A stretch of 64,000 bases of DNA from Wohlfahrtiimonas larvae_A (GCA_040394195.1 JBEBSR010000005.1:15188-79187); one strand, 5' to 3'. Positions 43,441 to 52,696 are shown, counted from the stretch's first letter. Numbers and translations are program-made. The notes: generated by a model not told the origin, from the sequence alone.

Positions 43441-43782
43441 TCACTGAAGTCTTTCAACAGATTGAACTTTTTTGTTTTTATCAAATGTTACTTTGACATT
43501 TTGATGCGCTGTTTGCTCGCCTGTTGATAATGAGCTTATGAAAGTATAGTGCCAAACATCAGGATGATAAGCATCGCGCACTAATGGTGTACCTAAAATG
43601 CGTTGAACATCCACTTGTGCCATGCCTGGTTTAATTTGTTCTAAACGCGAATCTTCAACTTGATTGCCTTGAAGAATTACGGTTTTATGTAAGCCTGGCA
43701 TATTTGAACACGCCGAAACAAGCCCTGTGATTAATAATAGACTGCTGATCTGCATTACTCTCTTTTTCATCATCATTTCCAT
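43441..43782 (-). CDS. bamE: Outer membrane assembly lipoprotein BamE
   Basis: The 113-residue lipoprotein is part of the BAM complex that folds outer-membrane proteins. The lipobox LVSAC puts the acylated cysteine near 25. The mature fold is recognised by GNQVEDSRLEQIKPGMAQVD and VQRILGTPLVRDAYHPDVWHY. Several ATG codons at the N-terminus (43782, 43776, 43773, 43770) make the exact start uncertain. It is first in the run to maf. Confidence 0.9.
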   Translation of the reverse strand: MEMMMKKRVMQISSLLLITGLVSACSNMPGLHKTVILQGNQVEDSRLEQIKPGMAQVDVQRILGTPLVRDAYHPDVWHYTFISSLSTGEQTAHQNVKVTFDKNKKVQSVERLQ

Positions 43783-43843
43783 GCAAAGTAAGTCGGTAAA
43801 TAGTGCTAATTCTATACTAGAACGAATCTTTATAAAAATAATC

Positions 43844-43871
43844 TTTGTTATTGTGGAATTTACTCTATAAT
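43844..43871 (+). promoter_or_regulatory. Probable promoter of rnd
   Basis: A perfect TATAAT at 43866-43871 lies about 30 bases before the rnd ATG, with a TTTGTT -35-like hexamer at 43844-43849 (16-base spacing). The -35 match is weak. Confidence 0.5.
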
Positions 43872-43901
43872 TTCGCCATGTTTTTAAAATAACTGGACAG
43901 C

Positions 43902-44765
43902 ATGGCTAGAGAATATCTTTTCATCGATAGTGATGAAGCATTAAAAAACTGGTTGGCCAATCAACAAGATTTAACAGCGATAGCAGTGGATACAGAATTC
44001 ATGCGTTTTCGTACTTACTTTTCAAAATTATGTTTAATACAGTTGGCGACAGATAAAGAAGCCATTTGTATTGATCCGTTGGCAATTAATGATTTTGAGC
44101 CATTATTATCGATGTTAACGCATCCAAAAATTGTGAAAATCTTCCATTCAGCAAGCCAAGATTTGGAAACGTTGTATACAACATTTAATCTGATTCCTAA
44201 GCCTATTTTTGATACGCAAATTGCAGAAACAGTTTTGGGGGCTGATCATCTAATGAGCTACCAAGATACTGTGGAAATGCGCTTAGATGTTTTATTAGAA
44301 AAAACAGAAACGCGCACAGATTGGGAAAAACGCCCATTGTCACAAAGCCAAATTGATTATGCATATGATGATGTGACGTATTTATATGATCTTTATCTTT
44401 TAATGAAAGGTAAGATCGAAACCAAAGAAGAGCAACGTATGTTCTTTGATAAAACAGAAGCTTTGTATATGGTGGAAAAATACGCACCGAACCCTGAAAT
44501 GGCTTGGATGAAAGTCAAAGCACGCAAAACATTGCGCGGTAAACGTTTACAGTTGTTGAAAATGTTGGCTAAGAAAAGGGAAGAAGTGGCAATTGAGCAT
44601 GATATGCCTAAACGTTGGGTTGTGGATGATGCTGCTTTGATCAGCATTTCTAAAGACTTCAATCAACCTAACAATGAAAAAGCATTGGTTTCATACTTTG
44701 AAAAACAGCGTATGGCACCTCATTTTCAGCCTGTGATTGATGAGTTTTTATCTAATTCTAATTAA
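43902..44765 (+). CDS. rnd: Ribonuclease D (short form)
   Basis: The 287-residue 3'-5' exoribonuclease acts in tRNA and stable RNA maturation. The DEDDy motifs are present: AVDTEFMR (about 28-35), FHSASQDLETL (about 82-92) and YAYDDVTYL (about 149-157). One HRDC-type region follows (about 200-285). E. coli RNase D has 375 residues and two HRDC domains, so this protein appears to lack the second. YqaE-like gene follows after 15 bases. Confidence 0.9.
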   Translation: MAREYLFIDSDEALKNWLANQQDLTAIAVDTEFMRFRTYFSKLCLIQLATDKEAICIDPLAINDFEPLLSMLTHPKIVKIFHSASQDLETLYTTFNLIPKPIFDTQIAETVLGADHLMSYQDTVEMRLDVLLEKTETRTDWEKRPLSQSQIDYAYDDVTYLYDLYLLMKGKIETKEEQRMFFDKTEALYMVEKYAPNPEMAWMKVKARKTLRGKRLQLLKMLAKKREEVAIEHDMPKRWVVDDAALISISKDFNQPNNEKALVSYFEKQRMAPHFQPVIDEFLSNSN

Positions 44766-44780
44766 ATTAAAGGAAGAGTA

Positions 44781-44987
44781 ATGCGCTTATTGTTGGCATT
44801 TTTATTGCCTTGGTTACAATTTTTCACGATCGGTCGCCCAATTGCTGGAATTGTTTGTTTAATTCTACAATTAACAATTATTGGTTGGTTGCCTGCAGTG
44901 ATTTGGTCTGTATATGCATTATCACAATACACAACAGACCAGAAAATTAAAGATGCTCAAATGTCAGGAAGGCAATTTAGAGATTAA
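44781..44987 (+). CDS. yqaE: YqaE/Pmp3-family small membrane protein
   Basis: The 68-residue protein has two transmembrane helices and the family pattern FFTIGRPIAGIVCLILQLTIIGWLPAVIW. Related proteins in yeast and plants modulate membrane potential under salt stress; the bacterial role is unclear. It follows rnd by 15 bases with AAAGGA before the ATG. It ends four bases inside the 3' end of the convergent LysR gene. Confidence 0.8.
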   Translation: MRLLLAFLLPWLQFFTIGRPIAGIVCLILQLTIIGWLPAVIWSVYALSQYTTDQKIKDAQMSGRQFRD

Positions 44988-45901
44988 TGGCTTTGTAAAT
45001 GTTTTAAGCGCTGTGGTAACTGACTTTGAAGAAAATCAACACAGACACGTAATTTTGCAGAATGGCTCAATCTTGTAGGATAGACTGCCCAGATATCAGC
45101 ATTTTGCCAATAATTAGGTAAAATTTGAATGAGCTCTTTATGCTTGAGCTCATCATTAATATCCCATAGAGATCTCAGCATAATGCCATGGCTATGCAAT
45201 GCCCAATATTTTACTAAATCACCATTGTTTGAAGCTAATTGACCAAAAACTTTGACGGATACTTTGCCTTTTTTACTGTCTAATTCCCACAATCCAAAAG
45301 GATGATCTCGTTCTTTAATGATTAAGCATTGATGCAGAGAAAGTTCATCTAACTTTTTTGGCGTACCATATTTCTTTAGATAATCAGGTGTTGCACATAA
45401 AATTCGGCGGTTTGAGAATAATTTTCGCGCGATTAAATTCGGTGCGATATTATTGCCAACCCGAATATCTAGATCTATTTGTTCACTGGCTAAATCTAAA
45501 ATTTGATCAATGGTGTCAAAACGAATTGTTAATTTAGGGTATTTATTTGATAGCTCAGAGATTAATGGCGCTACATGTTGCCTACCAAATCCTAAGCTGC
45601 TTGTAATATTTAAAGAACCGCTAGGTTCATTCATTTGGTTTGAAATGCTTTCTACCACATTTTTAATATCTAATAAAATATCAATGCCTTTTTCATAAAC
45701 CAGTAATCCATGGCTGGTAATATTTAAGGATCTTGTTGTTCTATTAAGCAATTTTACGCCTAAGCAATCTTCTAAGATTTGAATACGTTTACTGATATAA
45801 GCGGGCGACATACCTATTTCATCAGCAGCTTTAGCAAAACTCCCATTTTTTACCACTTGGATAAATACATTTAAATCTTCGGTTTGAGGTAGATTATTCA
45901 C
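44984..45901 (-). CDS. LysR-family regulator, DmlR-like
   Basis: The 305-residue regulator has an N-terminal winged helix (DLNVFIQVVKNGSFAKAADE, then ISKRIQILEDCLGVKLLNRT) and a LysR effector domain (about 90-300). It is divergent from the dmlA-like dehydrogenase gene across a 119-base region, as DmlR is from dmlA in E. coli. It probably activates the operon in response to its substrate. In the shared region a GTTATACATAAC palindrome could be an operator. Confidence 0.85.
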   Translation of the reverse strand: MNNLPQTEDLNVFIQVVKNGSFAKAADEIGMSPAYISKRIQILEDCLGVKLLNRTTRSLNITSHGLLVYEKGIDILLDIKNVVESISNQMNEPSGSLNITSSLGFGRQHVAPLISELSNKYPKLTIRFDTIDQILDLASEQIDLDIRVGNNIAPNLIARKLFSNRRILCATPDYLKKYGTPKKLDELSLHQCLIIKERDHPFGLWELDSKKGKVSVKVFGQLASNNGDLVKYWALHSHGIMLRSLWDINDELKHKELIQILPNYWQNADIWAVYPTRLSHSAKLRVCVDFLQSQLPQRLKHLQSH

Positions 45902-46020
45902 GATTCATGTCCTTTGTATTTATAGAAGAAGGATTAGTTACAAAACAGATACAGGTTACTATATTTTTGCTCAGGAAAAGAGTTTAGTTAAAAGTTATAC
46001 ATAACAATGAGGAAGGATAT

Positions 46021-47106
46021 ATGTCAAAGATTTATAAGATTGCAGCATTAGCAGGTGATGGTATTGGTAAGGAAGTCATGCCTGAAGGTTTAAAAATTTT
46101 AAACACAGTTAAAGAGAAATTCAATTTACCATTGGAGATTGATATCTTTGATTGGGCAAGCTGCGATTATTACATCGAGCATCAAAAAATGATGCCAGAT
46201 GATTGGTTTGAAACATTAAAAGATTATGATGCAATCTATTTTGGCGCTGTGGGTTGGCCTGAAACTGTTCCTGATCACATCTCTTTGTGGGGTTCATTGT
46301 TACAGTTCAGACAGAAATTTGATCAATATGTGAATTTACGTCCTGTGCGTTTATTTGAAGGTGTTACATCACCATTAGCGGGTTTTAAGGCTGGCGATAT
46401 TGATTATTACGTTGTGCGTGAGAACACTGAAGGTGAATATTCTTCTGTGGGTGGAAAAATGTTTGCAGGTACGGATCGTGAGTTTGTAACACAAGAAGCA
46501 ATTTTTACACGCCACGGTGTAGATCGTATTTTAAAATTTGCTTTTGAATTGGCAGAAAGCCGTCCTAGAAAGTTATTAACATCAGCAACTAAATCTAATG
46601 GTATCGCAATCAGTATGCCGTATTGGGATGAGCGAGTAGAATTTATGGCTGAACAATATCCCTCAGTAAAATGGGATAAGCAGCACATTGATATTTTATC
46701 TGCACGTTTCGTTTTACAACCTAATCGTTTCGATGTTGTTGTTGCTTCTAATTTATTTGGTGACATTTTATCTGATTTAGGCCCTGCAACGACTGGTACG
46801 ATTGGACTATCAGCATCTGCAAACTTAAACCCTGATCGTAAATTTCCTTCATTATTTGAGCCCGTTCATGGTTCAGCACCAGATATTTATGGGCAAAACA
46901 TTGCCAACCCAATCGCGATGATTTGGTCCGCAGCAATGATGCTAGAGTTTTTTGGGCAAGAAAATGAACAGTTTAAGAAAGCGCATGATGTTATTTTACA
47001 TGCAATTGAAACTGTTTTGGTTAAAGGTCCAATCACAAGAGATTTAGGTGGGAAGGCTTCGACAACAGAAGTAGGCTCTGCAATTAATCAGTTGGTTGCA
47101 GAATAA
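46021..47106 (+). CDS. dmlA: Tartrate dehydrogenase/decarboxylase or D-malate dehydrogenase
   Basis: The 361-residue enzyme belongs to the beta-decarboxylating dehydrogenase family and oxidises and decarboxylates D-malate or tartrate with NAD+ and Mn2+. The N-terminal ALAGDGIGKEVMPEG, RENTEGEYSSVGG near 139-151, and the metal-site DVVVASNLFGDILSDL near 239-254 are visible. It is far closer to TtuC/DmlA than to LeuB. AGGAAGG precedes the ATG. It heads an operon with an MFS transporter and an asparaginase-like enzyme. Confidence 0.87.
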   Translation: MSKIYKIAALAGDGIGKEVMPEGLKILNTVKEKFNLPLEIDIFDWASCDYYIEHQKMMPDDWFETLKDYDAIYFGAVGWPETVPDHISLWGSLLQFRQKFDQYVNLRPVRLFEGVTSPLAGFKAGDIDYYVVRENTEGEYSSVGGKMFAGTDREFVTQEAIFTRHGVDRILKFAFELAESRPRKLLTSATKSNGIAISMPYWDERVEFMAEQYPSVKWDKQHIDILSARFVLQPNRFDVVVASNLFGDILSDLGPATTGTIGLSASANLNPDRKFPSLFEPVHGSAPDIYGQNIANPIAMIWSAAMMLEFFGQENEQFKKAHDVILHAIETVLVKGPITRDLGGKASTTEVGSAINQLVAE

Positions 47107-47160
47107 TCAATGTGTTAAAAACATAATAAAACACACTGAATAGTATCAAAGGAGTTAGAT

Positions 47161-48468
47161 ATGGTGAAATCACATAATAAGTTTCGTTATCAAATATTTT
47201 TCTTAGTTTTGGTGGTTGCCTTAATCAACTATATTGACCGTGGTGCACTGTCTTATGCAGGATCACAGGTTATGGGAGAATTTGGTTTTAACAATCAAGA
47301 TTGGGGAAAAATACTAGGTTATTTTGGCTATGGTTATATGTTTGGCGCATTGATTGGTGGTGCATTAGGCGATTATTGGGGACCAAAAAAAGTTTGGTTG
47401 ATTGCAGGTATTGCGTGGTCAATTTTTGAAGTAGGCACTGCATTCGCTGGTGAAATAGGCATGATGTTCTTTGGCGGCTCTGCTTTAGCAGGTTTTGCCA
47501 TTATGCGTGTGTTATTTGGTTTCTCTGAAGGACCAGCTTACTCCATCATTAATAAAACAATTGGCAATTGGGCAACACCTAAAGAGCGTGGATTTGTTGT
47601 AGGTATTGGTCTATTAAGTACGCCATTAGGTGCATTGTTAACTGCTCCAGTATCTGTTGGTTTATTAGCGCTAACAGGTAGTTGGAGAGCAATGTTTATC
47701 ATTTTAGGCATTGTTGGGTTAGTTGCATTATTCTTCTTAATGCGTGTATTTACGAATAGCCCTCGCGAAAGTAAATATGTATCAGAAGAAGAGTTGGCAG
47801 AAATTGAAGCAAGTCAAATAGCATCTGCAAACGCAGCTGAACAGGCTAGTCAAGAAGGCTCAAGTTTGAGATGGTTTGATTTCTTTAAAAGCCGTACATT
47901 AATTTTTAATACTGTAGGGTATTTTGCATTCATTTATGTGAATTTCTTGTTGTTAACTTGGACGCCAAAATTTTTGCAAGATCAGTTTAATTATAACTTA
48001 TCTTCATTATGGTATATGGGGATGGTTCCTTGGGTAGGTGCATGTTTCACGGTATTATTAGGTGGACGTTTTTCAGACTGGTTATTCCAGAAAACTGGCA
48101 AGTTAACCATCGCAAGAAGTTGGTTTGCGGCAAGCATTTTGTTTTTGACTACAATCTGCTTTATATCGGTTAATTTTGTCAGTAGTGCAGCAGCAGTTAT
48201 AGCATTAATTTCTATTGGTAACGCTTTAAACGCATTAGCGAACACGGTTTATTGGACAGTCGTGATTGATACAACGCCAAAAGCAAAAATTGGGACATAT
48301 AGTGGAATGATGCATTTCCTATCTAATATTGGTGCAGTATTGGCACCAACATTGACAGGTTACTTAGTCAGTCAATCAGGTTATGGTGCTATGTTTACTG
48401 CGGCGGCTGTTGTCACTTGTATTGGTATGGTTGCAATGTTATTAGTACGTCCAGGAAAATTGAAGTAA
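47161..48468 (+). CDS. MFS transporter (anion:cation symporter type)
   Basis: The 435-residue, 12-helix transporter shows the anion:cation symporter pattern: NYIDRGALSYA in helix 1, GDYWGPKKVW in the loop 2-3 motif and MRVLFGFSEGPAYSIINKT. Relatives carry sugar acids, tartrate or phthalate. The operon suggests it imports the substrate of the DmlA-like enzyme, such as D-malate, tartrate or an amide of one of these. AAAGGAG precedes the ATG, and the next gene starts 10 bases after its stop. Confidence 0.83.
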   Translation: MVKSHNKFRYQIFFLVLVVALINYIDRGALSYAGSQVMGEFGFNNQDWGKILGYFGYGYMFGALIGGALGDYWGPKKVWLIAGIAWSIFEVGTAFAGEIGMMFFGGSALAGFAIMRVLFGFSEGPAYSIINKTIGNWATPKERGFVVGIGLLSTPLGALLTAPVSVGLLALTGSWRAMFIILGIVGLVALFFLMRVFTNSPRESKYVSEEELAEIEASQIASANAAEQASQEGSSLRWFDFFKSRTLIFNTVGYFAFIYVNFLLLTWTPKFLQDQFNYNLSSLWYMGMVPWVGACFTVLLGGRFSDWLFQKTGKLTIARSWFAASILFLTTICFISVNFVSSAAAVIALISIGNALNALANTVYWTVVIDTTPKAKIGTYSGMMHFLSNIGAVLAPTLTGYLVSQSGYGAMFTAAAVVTCIGMVAMLLVRPGKLK

Positions 48469-48478
48469 GGAGGATATT

Positions 48479-49459
48479 ATGACCATTAAAATTTCACTTG
48501 GCTCCTTAGGTGGCACAGTCAGCATGACTAAAGAGGCAACAGAAGCAGGGGTGAAGCCAAGATTAACGGCGACAGACTTAATTGCTTCTGTAGGGCATCC
48601 TTTGGATGGTTTAGAAATACATGCTGAAAATATCTTACAAGTACCTAGTAGTTATATAACATTTGAGCATGTTCTAAAATGTTACGATTGGGCGAAACAG
48701 CAAGTGAATGATGGTGCAGAAGGCATTGTATTAACGCAAGGCACAGATACTTTAGAGGAAACAGCATATCTGTTAGATTTGCTTTGGGATTCTGATGTGC
48801 CATTAGTACTAATGGGAGCAATGCGATCACCACAGCAAGCAGGTGCAGAAGGGCCAGGTAATTTATTAGCCTCTATTTTAACAGCAGCCTCTACAAATAG
48901 TTTTGGACGTGGCGTATTGGTTGTGATGAATAACTGGATTCATGAAGCGCGTTGGGTTCAAAAAAATCATACTGCTGATGTTGATGCATTTCAATCACAA
49001 GTTGGCGCTTCTGGAACTGTCTTTGAAAACCAGTGCCAATATTTTAAAGCACCATCTAAACGATATGTTTTTGATAGGCCTCAGGAATCTATTCCACAAG
49101 TGTTTTTATGGGAATCATCGCTCAGTGATTCTGTAAAATTGCTAGATGTAGTTGCTGCTGAGTATCAAGGCATTGTAGTTTCTGCTTTTGGTGCAGGCCA
49201 CGTTTCAGAAGATATGGCAAATAAGTTAGGTGAGCTGGCACAAAAATTACCTATCGTTGTTTCTTCTGCAACGCTTAGAGGCTCAACTGCTTCAAAAACT
49301 TATGGCTACATTGGTGGTGAAATAGATCTTCAAAACAAAGGTATAACTATGAGTGAATGGTTAAGTCCTAAAAAAGCTAGATTACTTCTATCTGTTATTT
49401 TGGCTAATGGTTTATCTATGGATGAATATAGACAATATTTAGCAAGCTTAACGTACTAA
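48479..49459 (+). CDS. L-asparaginase-like amidohydrolase
   Basis: The 326-residue protein has both asparaginase motifs: the nucleophile loop GSLGGTV with Thr13 (normally TGGTI) and TQGTDTLEETA with Thr89 and Asp90. The ATG comes 10 bases after the MFS stop with AAGGAGG upstream. Asparaginases cleave Asn to Asp and ammonia. In this operon it may process an amide related to malate or tartrate. No signal peptide is seen, so it is cytoplasmic. Confidence 0.85.
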   Translation: MTIKISLGSLGGTVSMTKEATEAGVKPRLTATDLIASVGHPLDGLEIHAENILQVPSSYITFEHVLKCYDWAKQQVNDGAEGIVLTQGTDTLEETAYLLDLLWDSDVPLVLMGAMRSPQQAGAEGPGNLLASILTAASTNSFGRGVLVVMNNWIHEARWVQKNHTADVDAFQSQVGASGTVFENQCQYFKAPSKRYVFDRPQESIPQVFLWESSLSDSVKLLDVVAAEYQGIVVSAFGAGHVSEDMANKLGELAQKLPIVVSSATLRGSTASKTYGYIGGEIDLQNKGITMSEWLSPKKARLLLSVILANGLSMDEYRQYLASLTY

Positions 49460-49486
49460 TATTTTATTTGTAATAATTTAAACTTC

Positions 49487-49519
49487 AAAAGTCCCTTAAA
49501 TTTTTATGGGACTTTTTTA
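49487..49519. terminator. Bidirectional terminator after the asparaginase gene
   Basis: AAAAGTCCC (49487-49495) and GGGACTTTT (49508-49516) form the stem, with T runs on the plus strand and an A-rich flank that gives Ts on the minus strand. It separates the operon from the convergent 230-residue gene. Confidence 0.85.
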
Positions 49520-49524
49520 TTGTA

Positions 49525-50217
49525 TTAGATCCTCACTAATTTATATTGCAGAAAATTATGCTTAGGATTAATCACAACAAATTCATAGTTTTCAAAATCC
49601 TTTAATACTTTTTTGAATTCTGTTGTCGCTTTATCTAAACTCCAATCTTTCGGAAAATAAAAGCCATCAAAATTAATATCAGCTAAATCGGCTTCAAATT
49701 GATGAATGAATTCTGTGAATCCACTATAAAACAATGCAATATTACCTTGCCATAGAATATGACAAGTTCCATCAGCTTGCTGATTGAATGTAATTTGATG
49801 ATTGGCGCAAGCATCATGTCCAGCCAAATAAACGCTAAAAGCACATGCTTCATCTTCTAAAGATGGTTCTGCATCAAGGTGAAATGTTTTGCCATTCAGT
49901 ATTGTGAAATCAAAAGGATGATTAACATCGCCAACTAGAAAACCTTGGTCATCTGACCAATAAGTGGATGAAAGAATGCATTTATGGTAGTTATTCCAAA
50001 GATCTTTCGCTTGCCAGTAAGCTAGGCTTGTATATTCATCGTCCTCTGTTTCTTCATCCTCAATATCATCAGGCTCATTGGCATAATAGTCTTCACTGAT
50101 TAAGTGCAAATCAAACCATAATTTTCCCTGATCATCTAATCGCCCAGACCAAACAAGTTCACGTAGATTATGTGGTTCGGGATATGCGCTATCTATAAAA
50201 GTAATGGTTTGAGTCAT
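49525..50217 (-). CDS. Hypothetical protein, acidic
   Basis: The 230-residue protein has no signal peptide or transmembrane helix and contains an acidic stretch (about 49-63, rich in Glu and Asp). I do not recognise a family. The composition, with many aromatic residues and repeated LWF/YWS-type motifs, suggests a folded beta-rich domain. It is monocistronic between a terminator and a divergent membrane-anchored gene. Confidence 0.65.
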   Translation of the reverse strand: MTQTITFIDSAYPEPHNLRELVWSGRLDDQGKLWFDLHLISEDYYANEPDDIEDEETEDDEYTSLAYWQAKDLWNNYHKCILSSTYWSDDQGFLVGDVNHPFDFTILNGKTFHLDAEPSLEDEACAFSVYLAGHDACANHQITFNQQADGTCHILWQGNIALFYSGFTEFIHQFEADLADINFDGFYFPKDWSLDKATTEFKKVLKDFENYEFVVINPKHNFLQYKLVRI

Positions 50218-50319
50218 GATTTGCTCTAAAGATCAGGATTGAGGAGAGTTTGCCATTGTAACGATCCTCAATATTGATTACCATCATCGTTTTAGGGCAA
50301 TATCGCAATCGGAGTAACT

Positions 50320-50829
50320 ATGTTAAAAATCTTAGGGCTTTTGGCCATCATGGCGGCAATATCTGCGATTGTTTATAAACTCTTTTTTTCATTTAGAAAG
50401 AAGCATATTGGTTCTGGCAATATTTTTTATGTGTATGCCAATGGCGCTTTTGATGAAGTTTTAGAAACTGAAAAAGTTCATCAGGAAAATTTGCAAATCA
50501 TTACTGCACGATCAAATGAAATAGTGAACATTATGGATGGGATGATCACACAAAATATATTGAGTCGAGATAATCAAGCTCAGCATCGTATATTGATCAA
50601 TGGTATGCCTGTGGGACATTTAAAAGCAGAAACTGCTATGGCTTTAAAGCAAGAAAAAGAGGAACTTGGCATTCACAGTGGGTTGATTTACTGCAAAGTA
50701 AAAATCACAAAAGATCAAAATAACAAAATGCAGGCAACATTGGATTTGCCGCCAATTGAGTGCTTAGCTAAAGTTCTCTCTAGTCAATCTTTTGAGCATA
50801 GCGCAGAGAAATTTTCTAAGTTGAAATAA
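50320..50829 (+). CDS. Membrane-anchored hypothetical protein
   Basis: The 169-residue protein has an N-terminal transmembrane helix (about 5-25) followed by a soluble domain of about 140 residues. No family is recognised. It is divergent from the acidic hypothetical gene and followed by a clear terminator, so it is a single-gene transcript. Confidence 0.65.
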   Translation: MLKILGLLAIMAAISAIVYKLFFSFRKKHIGSGNIFYVYANGAFDEVLETEKVHQENLQIITARSNEIVNIMDGMITQNILSRDNQAQHRILINGMPVGHLKAETAMALKQEKEELGIHSGLIYCKVKITKDQNNKMQATLDLPPIECLAKVLSSQSFEHSAEKFSKLK

Positions 50830-50839
50830 GCGAATAAAA

Positions 50840-50858
50840 AAAGCACCATTGGTGCTTT
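50840..50858. terminator. Terminator of the 169-residue protein gene
   Basis: AAAGCACC (50840-50847) pairs with GGTGCTTT (50851-50858) around ATT. The A run before and T-rich sequence after allow action on both strands, serving the convergent kinase-like gene as well. Confidence 0.8.
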
Positions 50859-50872
50859 ATTATTACTCAATC

Positions 50873-51361
50873 TTACTTCGGAATATTTTGAACACATCCA
50901 CCCAAATCTTTCACAACGACAACTTTGTCTGAAAGTTCAGGATGCTTTTTGAAAAACTCATCCAATCTTTGATCAAAGTTTTTAGAAAACCTGAGCAGTT
51001 CTACAGTATTTGCCCATGTTTCTATAGGCTGTTTATTTGTAATTTTTGCACCAATAAAACGTTTGATTAAGCGAAAAGCATAGAGCCAATAAGGAATTTT
51101 TAAGCGGAGAATCGTGGATGATTCTTGAAAGAAGGGCAGTAATCGTTTGTCGTAAGCACCTTCCATGATCCACTGATCCAGTTGTAAGATTTCTTGAATG
51201 CGTGAATTCATATTTTCTTGTGAGCTTTTCACATAATGTTCGTGGGGTGAATCCCAATAGATATCATCAAATTCATGATTGGTAATATTGAGTCTGCAAG
51301 ACAATTGTTGAGAGATCGTTGTTTTGCCCACGCCAGATGGGCCGATGATACAAATTTTCAT
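50873..51361 (-). CDS. P-loop kinase-like protein (FlaR/adenylate-kinase fold)
   Basis: The 162-residue protein begins with a Walker A motif (GPSGVGKTT at about 7-15) and has the HEFDDIYWD and WIMEGAYDKR segments seen in 'DNA topology modulation' FlaR-like kinases. The substrate is unknown. The ATG at 51361 is chosen because a longer version would run through the prfB terminator and encode nothing conserved. No strong ribosome binding site is seen. Confidence 0.75.
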   Translation of the reverse strand: MKICIIGPSGVGKTTISQQLSCRLNITNHEFDDIYWDSPHEHYVKSSQENMNSRIQEILQLDQWIMEGAYDKRLLPFFQESSTILRLKIPYWLYAFRLIKRFIGAKITNKQPIETWANTVELLRFSKNFDQRLDEFFKKHPELSDKVVVVKDLGGCVQNIPK

Positions 51362-51388
51362 AAGATAAGGTGGTTGAGTTGAAAGAAA

Positions 51389-51419
51389 AAAGCTCTTGGT
51401 TTTCAAGAGCTTTTTTTTT
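51389..51419 (-). terminator. prfB terminator
   Basis: AAAGCTCTTG (51389-51398) pairs with CAAGAGCTTT (51404-51413). On the minus strand a T run follows the stem. It starts ten bases past the prfB stop. Confidence 0.9.
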
Positions 51420-51422
51420 GGT

Positions 51423-52518
51423 TTATAGGCCTGATTTCAAGCTAGCTTCAATGAAGCCATCTAGATCGCCATCCAATACTGCTTGTGTGTTACCCATTTC
51501 GTAACCAGTACGAAGATCTTTAATGCGTGATTGATCCAATACGTAAGAGCGGATTTGGCTACCCCAGCCCACATCTGACTTAGAATCTTCTAAAGCATCA
51601 GATTTTTCACGGCGCTTTTGCATTTCAAATTCATATAACTTAGAACGCAATTGGTTCATTGCCACTTCTTTGTTACGGTGCTGAGAGCGATCATTTTGGC
51701 ACTGTACAACGATATTCGTTGGTAAGTGAGTAATACGTACTGCAGATTCAGTTTTGTTAACGTGCTGTCCGCCTGCGCCTGATGCGCGATAAACGTCAAT
51801 ACGTAAATCAGCAGGGTTGATCTCAATTTCTACATTGTCATCAATTTCGGGTGAGATAAACACAGCACAGAATGATGTATGGCGTTTGTTGTTAGAGTCG
51901 AAAGGTGATTTACGAACTAAACGGTGAATCCCTGTTTCTGTTCTTAACCAACCATAAGCATGATCGCCTTCAAACTTGATTGTGGCAGATTTTAAGCCCG
52001 CAACATCGCCAGGTGATTCTTCTAAAATTTCAGTTTTGAAACCTTTGTCTTCACCCCAACGCAAATACATACGCATCACCATAGAAGCCCAATCTTGTGC
52101 TTCTGTACCGCCTGCGCCTGCTTGGATATCCATAAACGCGCTTGCGCTATCTAATTCGCCAGAGAACATACGGCGGAATTCTAATGCTTCAACATCTTTT
52201 TCATAAGTGGCAATATCAGCCAACACTGCTTCGAGAGAATCTTCATCATTCTCCATTTCGCAGAGTTCTAATAAATCTTTCGCATCGCTTAAGTGAGCAG
52301 TCAGATCACGAATGTTGTAAACGATGTTTTCTAGAGAAGAGCGCTCTTTACCGAGCTTTTGTGCATATTCTGGATCATTCCAGATTTCAGGGCTTTCAAG
52401 TTCCATGAGAACTTCAGTTAATCGTTCTGACTTTGTATCAAAGTCAAAGATACCCCCTAAGATCGTGCAATCTTGTTAAGAGGTCATCAATTTTTTCGTA
52501 ATGTAAATTGAGTTCCAT
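51423..52518 (-). CDS. prfB: Peptide chain release factor 2 with programmed +1 frameshift
   Basis: RF2 recognises UAA and UGA stop codons. The gene starts at ATG 52518 and reads 24 codons to an in-frame TGA at 52446-52444. The classical shift site AGGGGGTATCTTTGAC surrounds it: the SD-like AGGGGG (52458-52453) and CTT before TGA. A +1 shift joins the 340-codon main frame for about 364 residues, normal RF2 length. SPF in VRKSPFDSN and GGQ in GAGGQHVNKTES are the stop-recognition and peptidyl-hydrolysis motifs. The frameshift autoregulates RF2. A start at an internal ATG would give a truncated protein and is wrong. Confidence 0.95.
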
Positions 52519-52635
52519 TGTGTTTCCTTTCGACTGATGAAAATTTTAAGTCGGCTATTATAGCGCTAAAATACGATGTGCTTCTATAAAAAGCTTTGAT
52601 CTCCAAATTATTAGAATTAAATGATCGCTAAATTT

Positions 52636-52665
52636 TTGATTTATTTTTCTAATTAATAGTATGAT
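52636..52665 (+). promoter_or_regulatory. Promoter of the alcohol dehydrogenase gene
   Basis: TTGATT at 52636-52641 and TATGAT at 52660-52665 are spaced by 18 bases. A start near 52672 would place the Fur box just downstream at about +6 to +24, the usual position for repression. Confidence 0.6.
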
Positions 52666-52677
52666 AGATTCTGCACT

Positions 52678-52696
52678 GTAAATGATAATCATTATC
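52678..52696 (+). promoter_or_regulatory. Fur box upstream of adhP
   Basis: The 19 bases at 52678-52696 match the Fur consensus GATAATGATAATCATTATC at 17 of 19 positions, with mismatches only at positions 2 and 3. The site lies about 55 bases upstream of the adhP ATG and just past a good promoter. It should bind Fe-Fur and repress the gene in iron-replete cells. Confidence 0.8.

Noticed and set aside
44203..44662. Two overlapping minus-strand frames inside rnd
   Set aside because: They are antisense shadows of the RNase D gene without ribosome binding sites.
51362..51406. 15-codon N-terminal extension of the P-loop kinase
   Set aside because: It coincides with the prfB terminator stem and adds no conserved residues; the Walker A protein begins at 51361.
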